From the NCBI RefSeq assembly GCF_036370855.1, contig NC_088103.1, positions 10,479,404-10,543,403 of the forward strand: 64,000 nucleotides of DNA, read 5' to 3'. Positions within the stretch are counted from its first letter, which is position 1, and every line of letters starts with the position of its first letter. The notes below the pieces were generated by a model, which was not told the DNA's origin, searched no databases, and saw only the letters and a program-made list of their open reading frames with translations. This DNA is from Dromaius novaehollandiae. Lineage: Eukaryota > Chordata > Aves > Casuariiformes > Dromaiidae. This document shows, one piece after another, positions 1 through 30,000 of this stretch. The translations under genes and the position numbers were made by a program.

Positions 1-70
1 CACAGCCAAATGGAAAGGAAATGATAATTCATATAATTACAGAATAATTCTAGGACTCCCACAGTTCCTT

Positions 71-84
71 GGGGGGGGGGGGGG
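71..84. repeat. Poly-G tract, 14 bases
   Basis: G14 followed by TTTGTTTTGTTTTG in HKDC1 intron 16. Confidence 0.9.
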
Positions 85-253
85 TTTGTTTTGTTTTGTC
101 ATGTCTTCCCCCCGCTCTTTCCCCACCACCAAGAAGGAGACTATAATAGACTTCCTGAAGGAAAGGGCTCCACACTTTTGTGGAAGATTATTTTCTAGAG
201 GTTCTGGAAGAGCTTGAGGATTTAAACCATGTAAATCTAATTGACAACTTTAC

Positions 254-15243
<14,990 letters not shown>

Positions 15244-18200
15244 TTTGTCGGCGTTGATGGATGTGTCAGTGGTGACAGAGTTGCTGCGAGTAACTCCAAA
15301 GCAACAGGTCCTTAACTCACACAGCCGGAGCTAGAGCAAGGTCAGCCGAAGCATTTCCTCCAGGGCGAGACGGGTAGAGTTCCTGGGAAACTGAGTCCAG
15401 AAATAAATCCATCCAGCGTGATTGGTTCAATGATTAAACTTTAGTCTCTCTGCATCTCCCCCCACACCAGCCCCAAGTCCCTCCCTCCCCAGCAACACAC
15501 TTCATTGTGCCATAGCAAGCGCCTGGACAGCTGCCAAGCTGAAGGGGAGAAAAATCGATTTTGTTCCTGCCCCACTTGGGAATTGTTCCCACTTCGCAAT
15601 GCAGTTGCTATGCAGCGGCTTCACCCTGCTCGGCTTCCCCAGCCGCTGACAGCCTCGCACCAGCCTGAGCGCACAGCAGGGCTGCAGGCAACCTGGGAAG
15701 TTAGGGGGGATTTTAGGAGGTTTCTTCCCCCTAACACAGCGCTCCTACTTGCAAGATAAGCTCTTCTGCATGAATTAAGTCCACTCTAGTCCACACAGCA
15801 CGCCCTTATCTACAGCTTTTTTCAGCAAAGCTTCTGCTGTGTAAAGGGGGCGAGACACGCACGTACCCCCACATGAAGTACTTCTTGCACAATTTCCGGC
15901 TGAGAGAGGTTTTGCATAGATTATTCTCCCTTCACTCCTCCCGAAGACAAAGTTTCAAACCAACGTAGCTCCTCAGAGTTGCAAAACCTAGGGAGGGGCC
16001 AGACCTATCTGGCAGCAGGCAGCTTTGATATCAGACTGCCTTACTTGATAGAGCAGATGCCTTTGCACCTACAGCAAGGGCTGCTTCCTTACACCAGAGC
16101 TGCATTTGACTCAGCCTTTAACGATTAGTCCAAAAAATTCATTCTGAAAACAAAATGTTTCTAGGGTTTTGTCACGGTTTTGCATGATATTCCCATAAAT
16201 TACAGGCACCTCATCCAAATGAAACAGAGAGGTGTGGGCACAAAGGGGGGGGAAAAAAAAAGGTATTCTCATGGGGTAATTAGTGGTTTGCTCTCAAGCT
16301 ACACCTACACTTAGTGGCTTTCCCCTCCACTACTATTCAACGTTTCAGCTGAAATAGAGCACACTGACTGGAATGAGAACGTGATCTCTCCAGAACGAGA
16401 TTACAATTAAAAATTATATTGACAAAGCAGTTGGGGGGATGGGGAGAAGGGGCGATGCCAAGTAACAGGAGAAAATGCAAAGAACTAAGCAGAAGTAGAA
16501 AATCTTCTGCACAGCTCCATGGTGGGGCAGGGCATAAGGGACCAGCTGGCAGAGAAGGATCTCGGGCTAAACACAGCCTAAAGCAGACTCAATGCTCTCA
16601 TCCTATTGTAAAGGCTGATCATCCTGCTGAGCTGTATGAACAGGAGTATCATCCACAGACACACAAAATAATCCTTCAACTCCACTTGGCACCACTCTCA
16701 AGACACTTCAGAAAAGACAGAAAAACCACAACCAGTAGGAGCTAGCTCATTGCTGAACATCAGGAGCAGTCATAGATTACATTTTCTCAGCCTCCGATCA
16801 CAAGAAAAGATTGAAAGAGCTGAGGGAGGGGAAGAGAGTTGCCTCTGCAGAGAGGAATTAGACTCTCTGCTAGGAAAGGTCTCGGTTCTGTCTCACAACC
16901 TTGTGTCAGGAAGGAGCTCGGGACCTGCGATACCCTGCCAGTCCTATTTATTTTCCACTACTATAAAACAAGAAAAGCAAGAGTTAAACAGAGTGCCTGA
17001 ACGGTCCAGAAATAGGGCTTGTTCTAAAATTAGGCTTTTCAAGAGAAAGGGAGACAAGGAAAAAAAAAAAAAAAACCCCACACTACCAGCCAGAAAGCAC
17101 GGTTCACTTCTCCTGTATTCATCTCTCAATAACTGCTGGCTCGCCAAGTCAGACGCTCGCTCCCAGAGGGACCGTCTCTTCCCTCATTGTTTACCCAGGC
17201 CATCTGAGCCACAACCCCTCCGGCCAGCAAAATTGAAAACATCACCTTTCTAGCTCCATCCCACTTTGATCCAGAGCTCATTGTGCCTGTAATGCAGCAG
17301 ATTTATTTTTCATTCTCTGTTTGCTTTCTAACAGATGCCACTGAAAAAGGGTCTCAAAGATCTAAATATTACTAAACAGGCCGCAAGCTCTGCTAAATAC
17401 CTGACACGTCAGATTCACTGCGTAACTCCTTTGCTCGTCCCTGCTGCATCCTAGCTTCAGGCAGGCTGTTGTGCAAGAAAAGAAAGGACATTATTGCATT
17501 TCCATACAGACCACAGTTCAACGCACTAAGAACCCAATTGCCAAATATATCAAGGCCATTTTGTGTTTATTCTGGCCAGCACAGGGGAAACGATCCTGGA
17601 CCAGGACCTGCGAACAGACCAGCTCCAGTTGCCTGCAGTTTGGAGGTGCAAGGAAATGTTTTTCCCCCTTGTTAGAGCTGCACCCAACACAAGTTAGTTA
17701 CAAACCCTCCCTTTCGCTTTGTCTTTGCCGGCATAGACAGAAAAGAGCATACAGGCTTAGGAGAAGGAAGGCTTTTACCAAACAGCACTGTTAGCAGCAT
17801 TTTCCATTTAAAGCACTAGTGAAGAAGAAGATTCAGTTTCCATAACACAGTATGGCACAGGCCCCATGAAGAGCAGAGCAAGAGGCAACTCAGTTCCCTT
17901 CCAAGCGCTTGCTTGCATGGGGCATGTTAAAAACATGCAGCTGGCATAGCTTTGCACCACACCAGCCCCGATTGTACCATGTGGGTTCAATTCGGCAGCC
18001 ATACTAATGTCAGTCAACAACAGCCACACCATTAGCTCAGAAGAAAAGAAAACTTTCAGAAAAAGTCAGCCTGGAAACGCCTGAATAAACTTCGGAGCTC
18101 TTACAACAGTTACTATGGAGTCACTATAGAAACAAGCAACCAGTTAAGCTGAAGTGCTAATCTCAGCAAAACACAAAAAAGAATGCTTACAGTCATTTAG

Positions 18201-20469
18201 CTTTCTTACTGCAAGGCTTGCTGCTCAAACACAAGACTGTGGCTTACACCTCCAAGGCCCAGCCACTTTTTCCTTGCTCAAAAAATACACACTAGTAAGC
18301 AGCTTAGCATCCTATTAATGGATAAACCTCATTACCAAAACAAACTACAAGCAGAGTACAGCAGCAACATGGGTCTCCAGCAGCCCACCCCCAGGTGCAC
18401 ATGGTAGAGCAGAGGGCAGTCGTCCTTGTACAGAGTATGGTTTTAAACCGCAAATTTGAAGGTCCAGCAGAGAGTGTGCAATCCAAAAGGTAACCTGGCA
18501 GATGCATGCTGTCATCCAGACCACATTCTGCAGGCTCACCTGACTACATTTTCCCTTCTAAAGTTTGTCAAGTGCAAATGAAACAAGGGGACAATCAATA
18601 TCACCCAGTTATGTAACCCACATGACTCAAGCCATTTGAATAGTTTCAAATGGAATACATTGGTAAGGGTTAACCAGAAGCTTGCATTCTGTGCAAGTCA
18701 TGTTGCTGTTGGGCAGAAGCTGTCAGGAGTCTGGGAAAGCAAAGAAGAATTGCTCATCCCCAAAGGAGAAAATTCAAGACGCTCACACGGCCGTATCACA
18801 ACTTAACATAGCTGCTTGGTTTTCCTTGGGGGAAGCTTTGCAAGAGAAGGATCTAAAAACATTCCCTCCCACCAGTCTGGCACCAAAGTCAACAGGACAT
18901 CACATGGACCAGAAACATTTATATATTGTTTGCATTTTAGTGAATAATGGGGAAAGAGCATATGAAATGCATTGAAAACAAGTGTTAAAAAATGTGTTCA
19001 AACTACTGCAGGCTTGTTTCTGAAGAGCAGCTTAAAGTACTGATGCTAGGAGGAAGGTGAAGATTTAGTGTAAACCTTCAATCTGCAGAGATGCGTGTTT
19101 GACCATTTTAGAAAGTGAGGTATTTGATACAGTGAAATTCCACGCAGTTTTCACAAGTATCCCAACATTAACACAAGCAATATCTGCAGGCTGGTACAGC
19201 CAACCACAGTGGATACACATGTTCTTCTTATGCAGCCATGGCAACATGTCCCACTGCCAAAACCCATTTTTGTGAGTTAGCACAACAGTTTCAGCAGCTG
19301 ATTCTTTCCACTCCACAGTCTCTCTACTGGGAGATCACAGGCATACGTTAGAGTTGCTTCCAGTAAATACAGATATCAGGGCTACAGAGCACCTGCATGT
19401 GTGTGAAACATGTACAGCCTGGTGTTGCACTGCCTTAATCAGCATTCACTGACTGTATCACAAAAACCTGAAGTGGGTTTGCTGAGAATTTGGCTCCAAC
19501 AAATTAAACATTCCTCCATGTACGAAGCACGTAAGTTTATGCTAACCACCATAAAATGAATATGTGAGAATACTAATGTCGCAAGTATCAACCCCTAAGC
19601 TGTAATTTAAACTGTTAGCTGAGCTTAAAGTTAAACATTTTGTTCCCCCTCAAAATTCAGATATCACAGACAAACTGGAATATGAAGCAAGGAAGCATTT
19701 ATAAAGTAACAGAACAAAATCATTTGTATGAAAATGAACTAGAAGTATCAAGGAGAAACAGATCCAAGTTTTTTCAAAGTGAATAAAGTGCATCTATACC
19801 TCTAACATCTTCCCCCAAAAAATCATCATCCAAAAATTAAAAAAAAAAGCAACAAAAGAACCCACTTTGCCTGAATCCATGTGATAAGGATTTCCCAGGC
19901 AAAGGAATACAATTTAAAGAGCAAGGAAAGGTTTTGCATTTCTTTAGTAATTACCTTCAGATGACAGAACTGGAATTTACCCAAACATTCCTGTGACCAG
20001 AATTTCATCATGCCACAAAGCATTAACACAAATACTTTTTGCCTCCTTTCACTTTTTCACAGGACACAAAGGTCAGAGGCACATGACTCCTATCACCATT
20101 CTAACCCAATTTCCTGCCAGGTTGTTCATTACCTGTTCATTATCTGTTAAACTCTGCCCTTTGGGAAGGGATGGAATGAGTAGCTAATTCATTACTAGTG
20201 AAATATCTGATCTTTATTAGTGCTACAAGGCTATCTTGCAAGAAGGCATTACGTTCAGATTTTCACATAGCATCATACCATACACTTACGCTGAACACTA
20301 CGACTGCAGCGTACAGCTGGCTGGTAAAAGCAGCTTCTGGCCTCTAAGCTTACATGAGTCCATTTCTCCAAGTGTTCACTTCACATAACTGGTCACGAGA
20401 GAAGGAAAAACATCAAGGAGCTGCAGCAGTGTAATCATGAAATGCCAAAGAAGTTATTAAAACAGTTTT
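15244..20469. other. HKDC1 - SUPV3L1 intergenic region
   Basis: About 5.2 kb between the HKDC1 start and the SUPV3L1 end. It must hold the HKDC1 5' UTR and promoter near its left end. I see no exon with flanking splice sites and no recognisable protein. The short ORFs (for example at 16419-16745 and 16750-17253 on the plus strand) have no recognisable family and include low-complexity lysine stretches from A-runs. Confidence 0.7.
15419..15427 (-). promoter_or_regulatory. Candidate CCAAT box in HKDC1 5' flank
   Basis: Reads AACCAATCA on the minus strand, a full NF-Y-type CCAAT box about 180 bases upstream of the HKDC1 ATG. There is no CpG island or clear TATA box here, unlike the two housekeeping genes to the right. 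Function is inferred from motif and position only. Confidence 0.35.
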
Positions 20470-20475
20470 TTTATT
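20470..20475 (-). terminator. Candidate SUPV3L1 polyadenylation signal
   Basis: AATAAA on the minus strand, 38 bases past the SUPV3L1 stop. It would give a very short 3' UTR; a later site cannot be excluded. Confidence 0.5.
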
Positions 20476-20512
20476 TTATGAATAAAAACTAAACAGAATT
20501 AGGACATGGATT

Positions 20513-21008
20513 CTATTTTTTCTTTTTCCCCATTTCCTTTGAACTATTCTGATCATCTCTTTTTGAACTAGGGCCATATCTACCATTCCTGTGCTGAACC
20601 TGCCACTCGCTCTCCAGCTGTCTCAGCATCTCTTGCGTTAGAAGTCCTTCACGCAGCAATCTGTCAGCGAGAGATCCACGTCCATGGGTTTTCAGATCCT
20701 CCCGCCTCGCAGCAGACCTATAGGCTTTCAAGCTCTTTGCTCTTCTCTCTTCTGGAGCCTCCACAGCAGTAGGGAGTTGCACTGTGGATTTTGCACCCTG
20801 AAGGTCTGACATCACCCTGGTATCCCTCTTAGTCCTTGAAAGAGGGAATTCTTCTGACACAGCTACTGCTGCTCCAGGAACAGCACCAGATTGCGAAGCT
20901 CGGATCAGCCTCGTGATGTTGCAGACACCAATTTGTATAATGTTGTCCAGTTTTTTCTGAATATCCCTTACAAGGACAGCATCAGGGAACATATCCATGA
21001 AGCGGTAA
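20513..21008 (-). CDS. SUPV3L1: SUPV3L1 coding exon 15 (C-terminus and stop)
   Basis: 496 nt with the stop TAG at 20513-20515. Starts [20 protein letters not shown]; ends with a Lys/Arg-rich, poorly conserved tail ([15 protein letters not shown], then EMGKKKK). The tail is the most divergent part of the protein. Acceptor TCAG|TTACCG. Confidence 0.95.
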
Positions 21009-24000
21009 CTGAAGAGAGGTGAAACAAAACAGCATACAATTAAACCTTTTCACCACAGGACTGACAACTGGGATGAAGATCAGATACACACTGTGTAAAG
21101 TACAACCTTATTACGTGTCACATAGGATGGACACTGTATTTTAAATGGCATTTTGGCTGTTCCAGTCCAGAGGCCCCTTGTTTCTATCCTTCTTTTCGTC
21201 AGTCACTTAAACTGTTCTCAGCAGAACCCATGACTTGCCCCCACAAAGTAGCTACACCAGCATTTGTCAAGATCCTCTAAAGGGACAGCAAAGGAGCCCG
21301 TACAGCACCACATCCATACTGGTTTGAAGACACTACTTTTCTAGGACTGTAAGTCATAAATAGTAGGAGAAAATAAAAATAACTCCCAAATGCAAAGGCA
21401 ATACCTTAACCACAGATAGAGGTCAAAAACATCATGAACGGCTTCGAGGTGCACAAGTTCCTTGATGTTCTTTGGTGGGGCTAGTGGCCACTTGGTGTGC
21501 CGACAGAGCCAGTCGAATGTCAGAGGTTCATTTCTACTGAACTGTCTCGCAAACTGGAAAACAGGTGGATTCAGTGAAGCTTGCAGTTAGTAAAGAAAGA
21601 CGTTTGGGGTTTTTTGGTTTCTTTTTTTTCTTTTTTCAGTGCAGTTATTTATGAAGCTGAACTTTCTTTCTGGAATTGTATTATTCATGCAATTTATAAA
21701 CAAACAGGCTGTTTGTGTTCTTAACTGACAGAACATTAGTTTGTATTTAAACAGCTGTACACTAGAAAAGGCTAGCTTCAACCCTTACGGCACAGTATTG
21801 AAGAGTCCATTCTCAGACGTATGTTTTTAGGCCAGTTTATTACTGAAGAAATGATCGACCAGCCTAATGAAGTGTCGGTGAATTAAATTCCCTGAGTCTG
21901 TATAGACAGAATACTCCAGAAAATATCTCTTTCATTTTTTGCAGCATAAATGCCACACATGCTTTTACTTAATTCCTCAACACAGGAATCATCTCTTCTT
22001 TACTAGGCCTCAATAACACAATTTGTCCATGGGCCATGCACAGAACTAAGCAACAAAGTCTGGAGCTATCCAGAAAAACAGAACCTTGAAGGCAGACAAT
22101 TTCATCTAGTGAAGTAAATAGACTATCTTTTCTTCTCCTGCTCGTATTCTGCTAATTCTTATTTCAGAATCTCCTGGGTTGAGAAAATGATGTTAAATAT
22201 TTGTTGCCTGACTTAGGAAATCCACTATTCACAAACAAAAAAAAGATTAATTTGTAACAGAAATCAGCCCTCCCAAACCTAAGCATCTCAGCTCTTTTAC
22301 TAACAGATAAGTCAAATAAGATTTAATTTTTTAGAAATGTTAATGACAGAGTAACTAGTTCCTAAATGGCTACTGTCAGAGATTTTCTTCCAGCATGGAA
22401 GATTGGCCATAAATTCACATTGGCATTTACCAGCCTATCTCCCTCTGACAGAGGTTAGGCCCCTCTACACCTTCATCACTTCAGATCTCAGTGCTCAGCA
22501 TTTTCTTAATGAAGCACAATTTTTAAACTCTTTAAATCAGTAATTTAGTTTTTAAAGAAAGTTATTAGCTATTTTGAAAAGCACAGGTCTATCAAACATC
22601 TGTGACATGAGGGCGACACAGCAGTTTCATTTTTACAATGTTTTATTAAAAGTGTTTAATATAGTCTAAAAGGGGACAAAGATGATAGTGTCTAACAAAG
22701 TAACAGTCCTGAATAAAAGTCTTAATCCTGCAAAACTGAAGTCAGCTGACTACAAATTCCTCAAAATAATCACTCCAGGGGTACAGTAGAGAACAGTTCA
22801 CCCAGGCGTGAAAACTGAACTGGTGCAATTCTGAGAGTAAATTACAGCACTGTGTCTTGAGGAGTTTTAATTCTGTGTACTTACAGCATCCACAGTCATA
22901 TTCAAGACCACATTCTTCTAACTAAAACCTGGATTAGTGGTACCTTGTTTTTAAGGATTAGTTCTAGAAAACTTTAGTGCAAAATTTAATTGTTCACAAG
23001 TGACAAACAATTCTGACCTCCCCCAGTTCATAGATCACCTGCAACAAAAGCAGTAGGATTCTGAGGCAAACAGCAGAAAAGCTTCCAAATTTTAATTTAT
23101 ATCCTCAAATGAGAATCAGATCTCAGAAGTGAAAAGCTTCAGCCAATAAAAAACGGTAAAGAATCCAAATATTTAAAAAAAAAAAAAAAAAAAAAAAAGC
23201 CTTCCAGCTACTTTATATTTCTACTTGTGAGCACACTAAGAATGCTCTCAAACAATCTAATGACTAAATCCATGATAAACATAACTAGACATGGCCTCAT
23301 TGCATCAAGACCCACTTAGTCCAATATAATTACCACATTTTCTGGGAAAAACAAAAAATAACTGACCTTCAACAACGTCGTGCAAACAAAAGGCTCCTTT
23401 CTGTTCAAGGGTGCAGTGCAGAAGACATACCGTGATCGCAAATTTAGTGGAATGTGCTGAATCATATCCGCTAGAAATTTAAAGTCATCAATATTGCAGA
23501 CAAAGTACAGTCCATCAACTTGTGAGAGACTCACAAAAATATCCTGTGAAAACATCATAAGCAAACGAAGAGGACGTTATTACAGAAGGGAGTTGTCAAA
23601 CTTATTAACCAAACTAAATAATGATTTTGTTTTTCAAAGTCCAATTATACTGAAAGAACAGTTAAAATTATCAAATTCAACCCATAGTAATGAAAATTTG
23701 GGGGAGATCCCTCTGCTCTTCTAACAGGATTTTCATTAAATTCTTTAACGCAGGATCAGGGGAGAGGACATAACGCATTATGCTTTATTTAAGTATTTTC
23801 AATCAGTCTAAGTATCCAATGCAATATTCTAGAAGCATACATTTGAGCTACAAAGAACACTGTCATAAGAGACAGTTACTTCTACGCTTAAAACTTGTTC
23901 CAGGTTTGTCTCTTAGCATGACCCAAAAAGCTATCTTTACAGTATAAAATTCAATAATTGAGTTATTTTTAGGTCAACCTTAGGAACAGAGATTTATTTT

Positions 24001-27000
24001 AGGAAGATAGGCATCACAAAATAAATAAGGTGTTGCAATAAGGCCATTCAAAGAATACCCGAAACATGCAAGGCTTGGCAAAATAGCAGATACCACTGCA
24101 CATTGCACGAGGGGAATTTTTATGGGTCCCCAAAATTAGTTCTCTCTAGTGTATACATGATCATTAAAGAAGCACTGAGTTTAATTAAATGTGTGACTGT
24201 ATACTCAAGAGACCAACACTGACACATTTTTAATCTTACGGAAATTCTAAAAAGTTAAACTTAAAGGTGTGCTATTACTCTAATAGCTAAGTCTTCTAAG
24301 ACATCTGAGTATAATCTTTCACCTAAAGGTTAGAAACCACACACTTTCCTAAGTAACAGGACATCAAAGAACTGTAATATGCATTCAAATCAATGAAAGC
24401 TGTTAAAAGTTCAGATGACTAACAATCATGATACTAGTTTTTACTATGGTCTTAGAAGTTTAATTTCTACTTTAAAATATGTAAGCTCTTCCAAATATTC
24501 TACTGTCAGTCCCAAGTAATCATGGCCTCAAGTAGATCCTACAAGATCTGTTTCTTTAATTTAAGTAAACACTGTTTTACCATAAAATCCACAGAACCAG
24601 GAAAAAAAAAATTAAGTAGCTCTCAGACAGAAATCTGACATGACCAGCTCAGTTTTCCAAGAGTTTTCACATGAAGTTATCAAAATTTTATTCTCTAGGG
24701 TCTTTAGGTCTCTAGGGTCTCTATTCTCCAGCCTCAGACCAAAAAGCTTACTTTTAAAATATAGAAAAGATTAAATGAGAAGGTTGCTGCATCAGATACT
24801 CTTCAACACATGTACACACATTTGCACACTTCGAAGGCTTTTAAATATTATAACATGAAAAACGGTAATCATTCTAAATGTCTTTGCAAACACTGCTGCA
24901 GTAGAAAGAACAATCTGATTCATAAAAGATACACAGAGCTGTCTATTAGGTTCTTAGAGAGTGTGTGTGTGTCCATAGGAAAGTAGGGCCTGTAAGTATG
25001 CTCAATTTTTAAACCAAAAGCTATTTTTTAATCATTCTTACAATTAGATTGGAGAGAGTGGCATCAGGAAGATGATAAGCAAACATTTCTATCTGCTCAG
25101 CAGTAGGATGTAGGCCAGCTGCCTAAAGGGAAAATAAAGACATTTTCATTAATCCTCAACGTCTTTAAGCAGGTGCACGAGAAAAAACAAGATCTAGAAG
25201 GATAAAATGCAAGAAAAGAAGTACCCTACAGAGCCCAGTTTATTCAGGACACTTATATGGAACTTAAAGACTTCCATCTTTGAGCTTTCAATTCTTAGAA
25301 GACCAGCTTCAATATAACTTGAAATACTGGAAGCCCTATGGATCTTCCGAACATGCCTTATATGCAAAGTCACTCTGGCATGACACAATCAATTTTTATT
25401 ACTGAATTGTAAACAGACACAAAGAATAATAATTTGGGATAAGGACATAGTAACATAGCTCCAAAGCACATCCGTACAAATTGAGCACTAAGCTCTCACC
25501 TTCACAGGCCGCACAGGCTCACTCAAAATTTCCTTGAGCTGTGGTAAGTCATCTCGATGCATTGTAGTGACTTCTCCTCGCTTGAAAGATGAGCCGTAAC
25601 GCCCAGCTCTACCTGAGATTTGTAGAGCCTGAGAGGTTGTAATTAAGTCTATTTCCTTCTCTCCCTTTTCATTGATATTTGGCTTTATTATAGAGTTAAA
25701 AATTATTCTTTTTATACACCTGAAATATTTGAACAAAAACAAAGAGGAATTTTTTTTTGCAAATTATTTCCAATATACAACCTACTACAGAAGAGGGAAA
25801 GCCTTTTTTTTTTTTTTTGGAACATTTTTTCCCCTCCACAAATTAAGAGACCACAGATATTGCTTTAGCATGGACACAGCATTCTCAAAGGGCAACATAA
25901 GACCGCTCGTTAGTCACAGGAGAAGCATCCCAGCATACATCAATCCTGTCCTAATACGGTCCCAGGCTATACATCATCTGCCTCAGCAGAGGGTATAGCA
26001 CCAACTGCATCGCCTTCACCAACATAACGCATCTGAAACCGGACTGACCCTATCCTACATTTCAGAAATGCGAGAGACTGATATTCTGACAGCCTACCCC
26101 ACCTGACCCCAAGGAATCAAAAGTACCTTGACAGTGCTTGATCTCATACAGGATTAGGCCTAATGAGCCATTTAATTCCTAAAATCAGTTTTAGAATTAA
26201 AGCTTAGATCTACCCAATCAAATCGATCACTACTTCAAAATTAAAGTGTATGCATTGTAAGTGTTCTCTAGACATAACAGACATCTAGACAAATTAGATA
26301 ATCTGGGGGGAAACAAGTGAAGAAACTAATGCAGGTATCACACCAAAAATAAGCATACCACAACTTGCTCAGAATACTTACAAATTGAGTCCCATTCCAA
26401 TTGCATCTGTAGCAACTAAAATTTTGCACGGATCATCAGGATCGTTGAATTTCTTTGCCTGTTCAAGTTTTGTTCCTAAAGCAGAGTGACAAACATTTGC
26501 TATAGCAGACTCTTCTCACAATATAAAGATAGCATATCTCTAAACCTGATGCCTTTATAGTAGGTTGAGTTTTTGGGGGTTTCTTCTTTTTTTTTTTTTT
26601 TTTTTTTTTTTTTGCTATTTGGCTGTGGCTTGTAGTATTTGTTGTTGGGTTTTTTTAAACCTTTCCCAGAGCTGTGAACAGGCCTCATTTAATTAAAACT
26701 AACTGAAGAACAATATTAAATAAGTAATGATTATAATCATTAAGATTATAATACCAGTCAAAACAGGTTTTCCTTTTTCCTTTCTGTAACTCTATCCTGA
26801 TGCAAAACTGGGAAAATTTGTACTGCTTCATTTTAAAAAGTTTCTCCAAAGAAAGAAGCAAAAAACAGAACATTCGCTTAATACATAACATACATATGTA
26901 TATATATAAAAAAAAAGGAGGAGCCCTTTACCTGGTGGCAGACTGCCGTATATGACAGCACATTCTAATCCTCTGGCTTCAATCTGCCGGCTGACAGAAT

Positions 27001-30000
27001 AAATGTCATTCTTACTGAAACACACAATGCAGTCCCCGGGCTGGAGGTTATCTAGAGATTCTAAGGCATAATCCAACACCGTAAGAGGAGTGAGTCTCTC
27101 GTAGTTTCGGACCTAGAATTAAAGAGCAGTTGTGAAAGATGAGATATTTTTTAATGTAAAATTCATGTGAAAGTTCAGCTAATGTGTTTAAAATCGCGAC
27201 TGACTGCAACACTAAGGGTGGTCTTGCAATCCTGAAGGGATAAGTACTGGAGAAAAGGTGACATACACCCTATGCAATCAAAACCATATACCTGCAGCAT
27301 TTCCCAAGGTGAAAACTACAGGGCCTTTTCAAGAAACAGAGGACTATACATTCTTACACATAAACCAGATTCAAGGAAAGAAGTATACAGACTACTGTAC
27401 AGTCATAGCAATCCTAGGGAGAAGTGAGAGCCAGTTTTCACTAATTCAGTCACTTGAATGCTGTAACTGGTCCCCCTTAGAATAAACAGTCCCACAAAAC
27501 ATGGATATGTAAAACTACAGCTAATTCACCCAGAAATCATGCAAGCTGCACTACCAAATTTACGCTGTTAAATAATCTTTAGAAAGGAACTTTCCCAGGA
27601 AAACAAGTTTTTTGACTGTAAGGTTGGGTTGGAGAGATATGTCAATCACTTTCTTCTAGTGGTATTAGCTCTTTTAACAAATTTCTCAGCACATGGAGAA
27701 TGAATAACAGACAGAGTAAACCAAGCAAACTGAGGGCATTGTGCATTCTAGGAAGAACAGAACTGTAAAGAAAACCACTAAACAGCTGTAGCATTCCCTG
27801 GGAGGAAGTCAGCGGAGCAGATACCTTTTTAAAGCAAAACATTGTGACCAAAAAAAACAAAACACAAACCTACCACCACACACACCAACTTTGCAACATC
27901 TCCTTTGATTGACAGGAATTGAGCAACATTTTAACAAAATAAATCCCTGCAAGAATAGCTTTGATCAGTAGTATCCCAAACAAAAGCTTGTACTGTAGCC
28001 TGTTTTCTGACAAGAACCACCTCCTGTTCTCTCTGTAACATTACAAAATTAAGAAGCCTACCTCAACCTCCTCCCCCGTAGTGTACATGAGTTCTGTCAC
28101 CAATTCAATAGCAGCAGCTTCTCCACAAACATGGATTTCTTCCGCACAGAGCCCTGAACAAGATCCAATGAAATAAAATGCAAACTGTTACATAGGTATA
28201 TACACAGCAATTCTAGCTGACATTAACAGTTACCAAAAAGAATACATTTTGCTTTCTGAACACATCAACAAGGACTGTATTCCCTCTCCTTCAACTTGCC
28301 AAAGCCCTGTACCAAAGCTTCCCCCACAATACACTGCTTCCTTAGAGCTACTCTTGATCTCATCAGCAAGTGATGCTTAGAAATCTGGTAGCATAACCAT
28401 CTGAGCAGTTAATACCTGGCTGCATCCTCTCAGCTCAAACAAGAGGTACCCTCAACTGCTGAATAAATGGAGCAAAACTTTGTGCACGTTTTATTTACTA
28501 CTAATGCTTTACTATCTCCCCAACCACAGCAGAACTGGAAAGCTTCATTTTCTGCATGACCTTTTAAAATTACAAACACATCTTTAAAGTAGTCAGAATG
28601 GTAAGTGGTAAAAAATAGAAGGTAGGGGAAGTGTGACAAATCATCCTGCTAAATTCAGCATCAAAGCAGTGGAGTGGGAGAATCAGATTCCAAACTTCTG
28701 TTGAAAAATCTAGGTAACAATTAATTTCAGAGTTCCTCTTGAAAAATTATAAAATTAGCAAAAGAAACCATTCTCATAAAGTTTTAACAGATCAGTGTTA
28801 CGAGTGAGCTATTTGAAATTAACACTATAAAATATTTAACATTTGCCATGTTACCATATATTTCACAGAATCTTTTAAAATTAACTCTCTGAAAATTGTG
28901 TAGTTTTAATTGCACAAAAAAGCATACTTCTGGAAAACACTCAGTCTGAAAGGACAGCACAATCTGACAACACAGAGACTCTGTACTAACCACAGAAACA
29001 AAACCAGAAAAATGTATCAGCAAAACTTAGAGAATAAAATTTTCAAAAGCATTCCTTAAGCAAAACATGACAGGTAACTTGCTGCCATACAGAGAACTCT
29101 CTTTAGGCAGAGCACCTCTCTAACTTGCTATGGAGACCTCAGTAATGAAGAAACAATACTTGCTTTTATTTTGTATCACACATTGTAATCACTTACCAAT
29201 ATACTGACTTCTAAGTTTGAATTTAATATGCCATTGAAAGTTGCATGAAACTAGTTGATTGTCAATGCTGACCAGCTTACCTAGAAGGGCTCTTGTCCAA
29301 GCCCACCCTCTAGCAGGATCTCTGATCATCTGAATTTCATCAATCACAGCAACTTCATCTTAAAAACAAACAAACAAAAAAAAGTTACGTGCCAAGGAAG
29401 AACATCTAGAACAGCAATATTACATAGGAAGGAACATCTCGGAGGCTTTCTATAGAAAGTTACTCAAATCAAGTTAATCATCTACCATCAAAAAGCTAAT
29501 CTGAGATGATCCAGGTTTTATTAAAACTGTTCTAACCCATCTCAGGAACTGTTCAAATAAGAGTGAAAAGGTATAGCTCAGCTACTTAATACAGCCCAAG
29601 CAGCAACTCATTTAAAGATAGCAATGGATGTGATCAAAACAATTATGTATACATACAAGGTGTATTCGTGCTGCACATTTCAATGGTACAAGCAATATGT
29701 GTAGCTTGTCTGGCATCTTCATTGGCATACACGCGCTCTTCTCCTGTCACCAAATCACACGGCACATTCTAAAGAAAGTCAGAAAACTCATGTTAAATTT
29801 CTTGAATTTAACAGAATTCCCCTTCCAAAGGGGCGGGGGAGGGGGGAGGGGGGAGAACAGCATCTTAAAGTACTTTTTAAAACTGTACAATGGAAGTCAC
29901 CCAGAGAATAGCTACTCAGCCTGTTGACACCTGTGCCCTATGTTTAAGCTCTGTCAGACTGAAGTACCAGTGTAGTATCTGTAACTAGATGCAACCTCTT

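Noticed and set aside
1-253. HKDC1 exon 17
   Set aside because: No acceptor or hexokinase coding sequence is present left of exon 16; the exon must lie outside the window.
15425-15439. HNF1-like site (GTTCAATGATTAAAC) in the HKDC1 flank
   Set aside because: The half-site spacing does not match the HNF1 consensus; only the CCAAT box there is a clean match.
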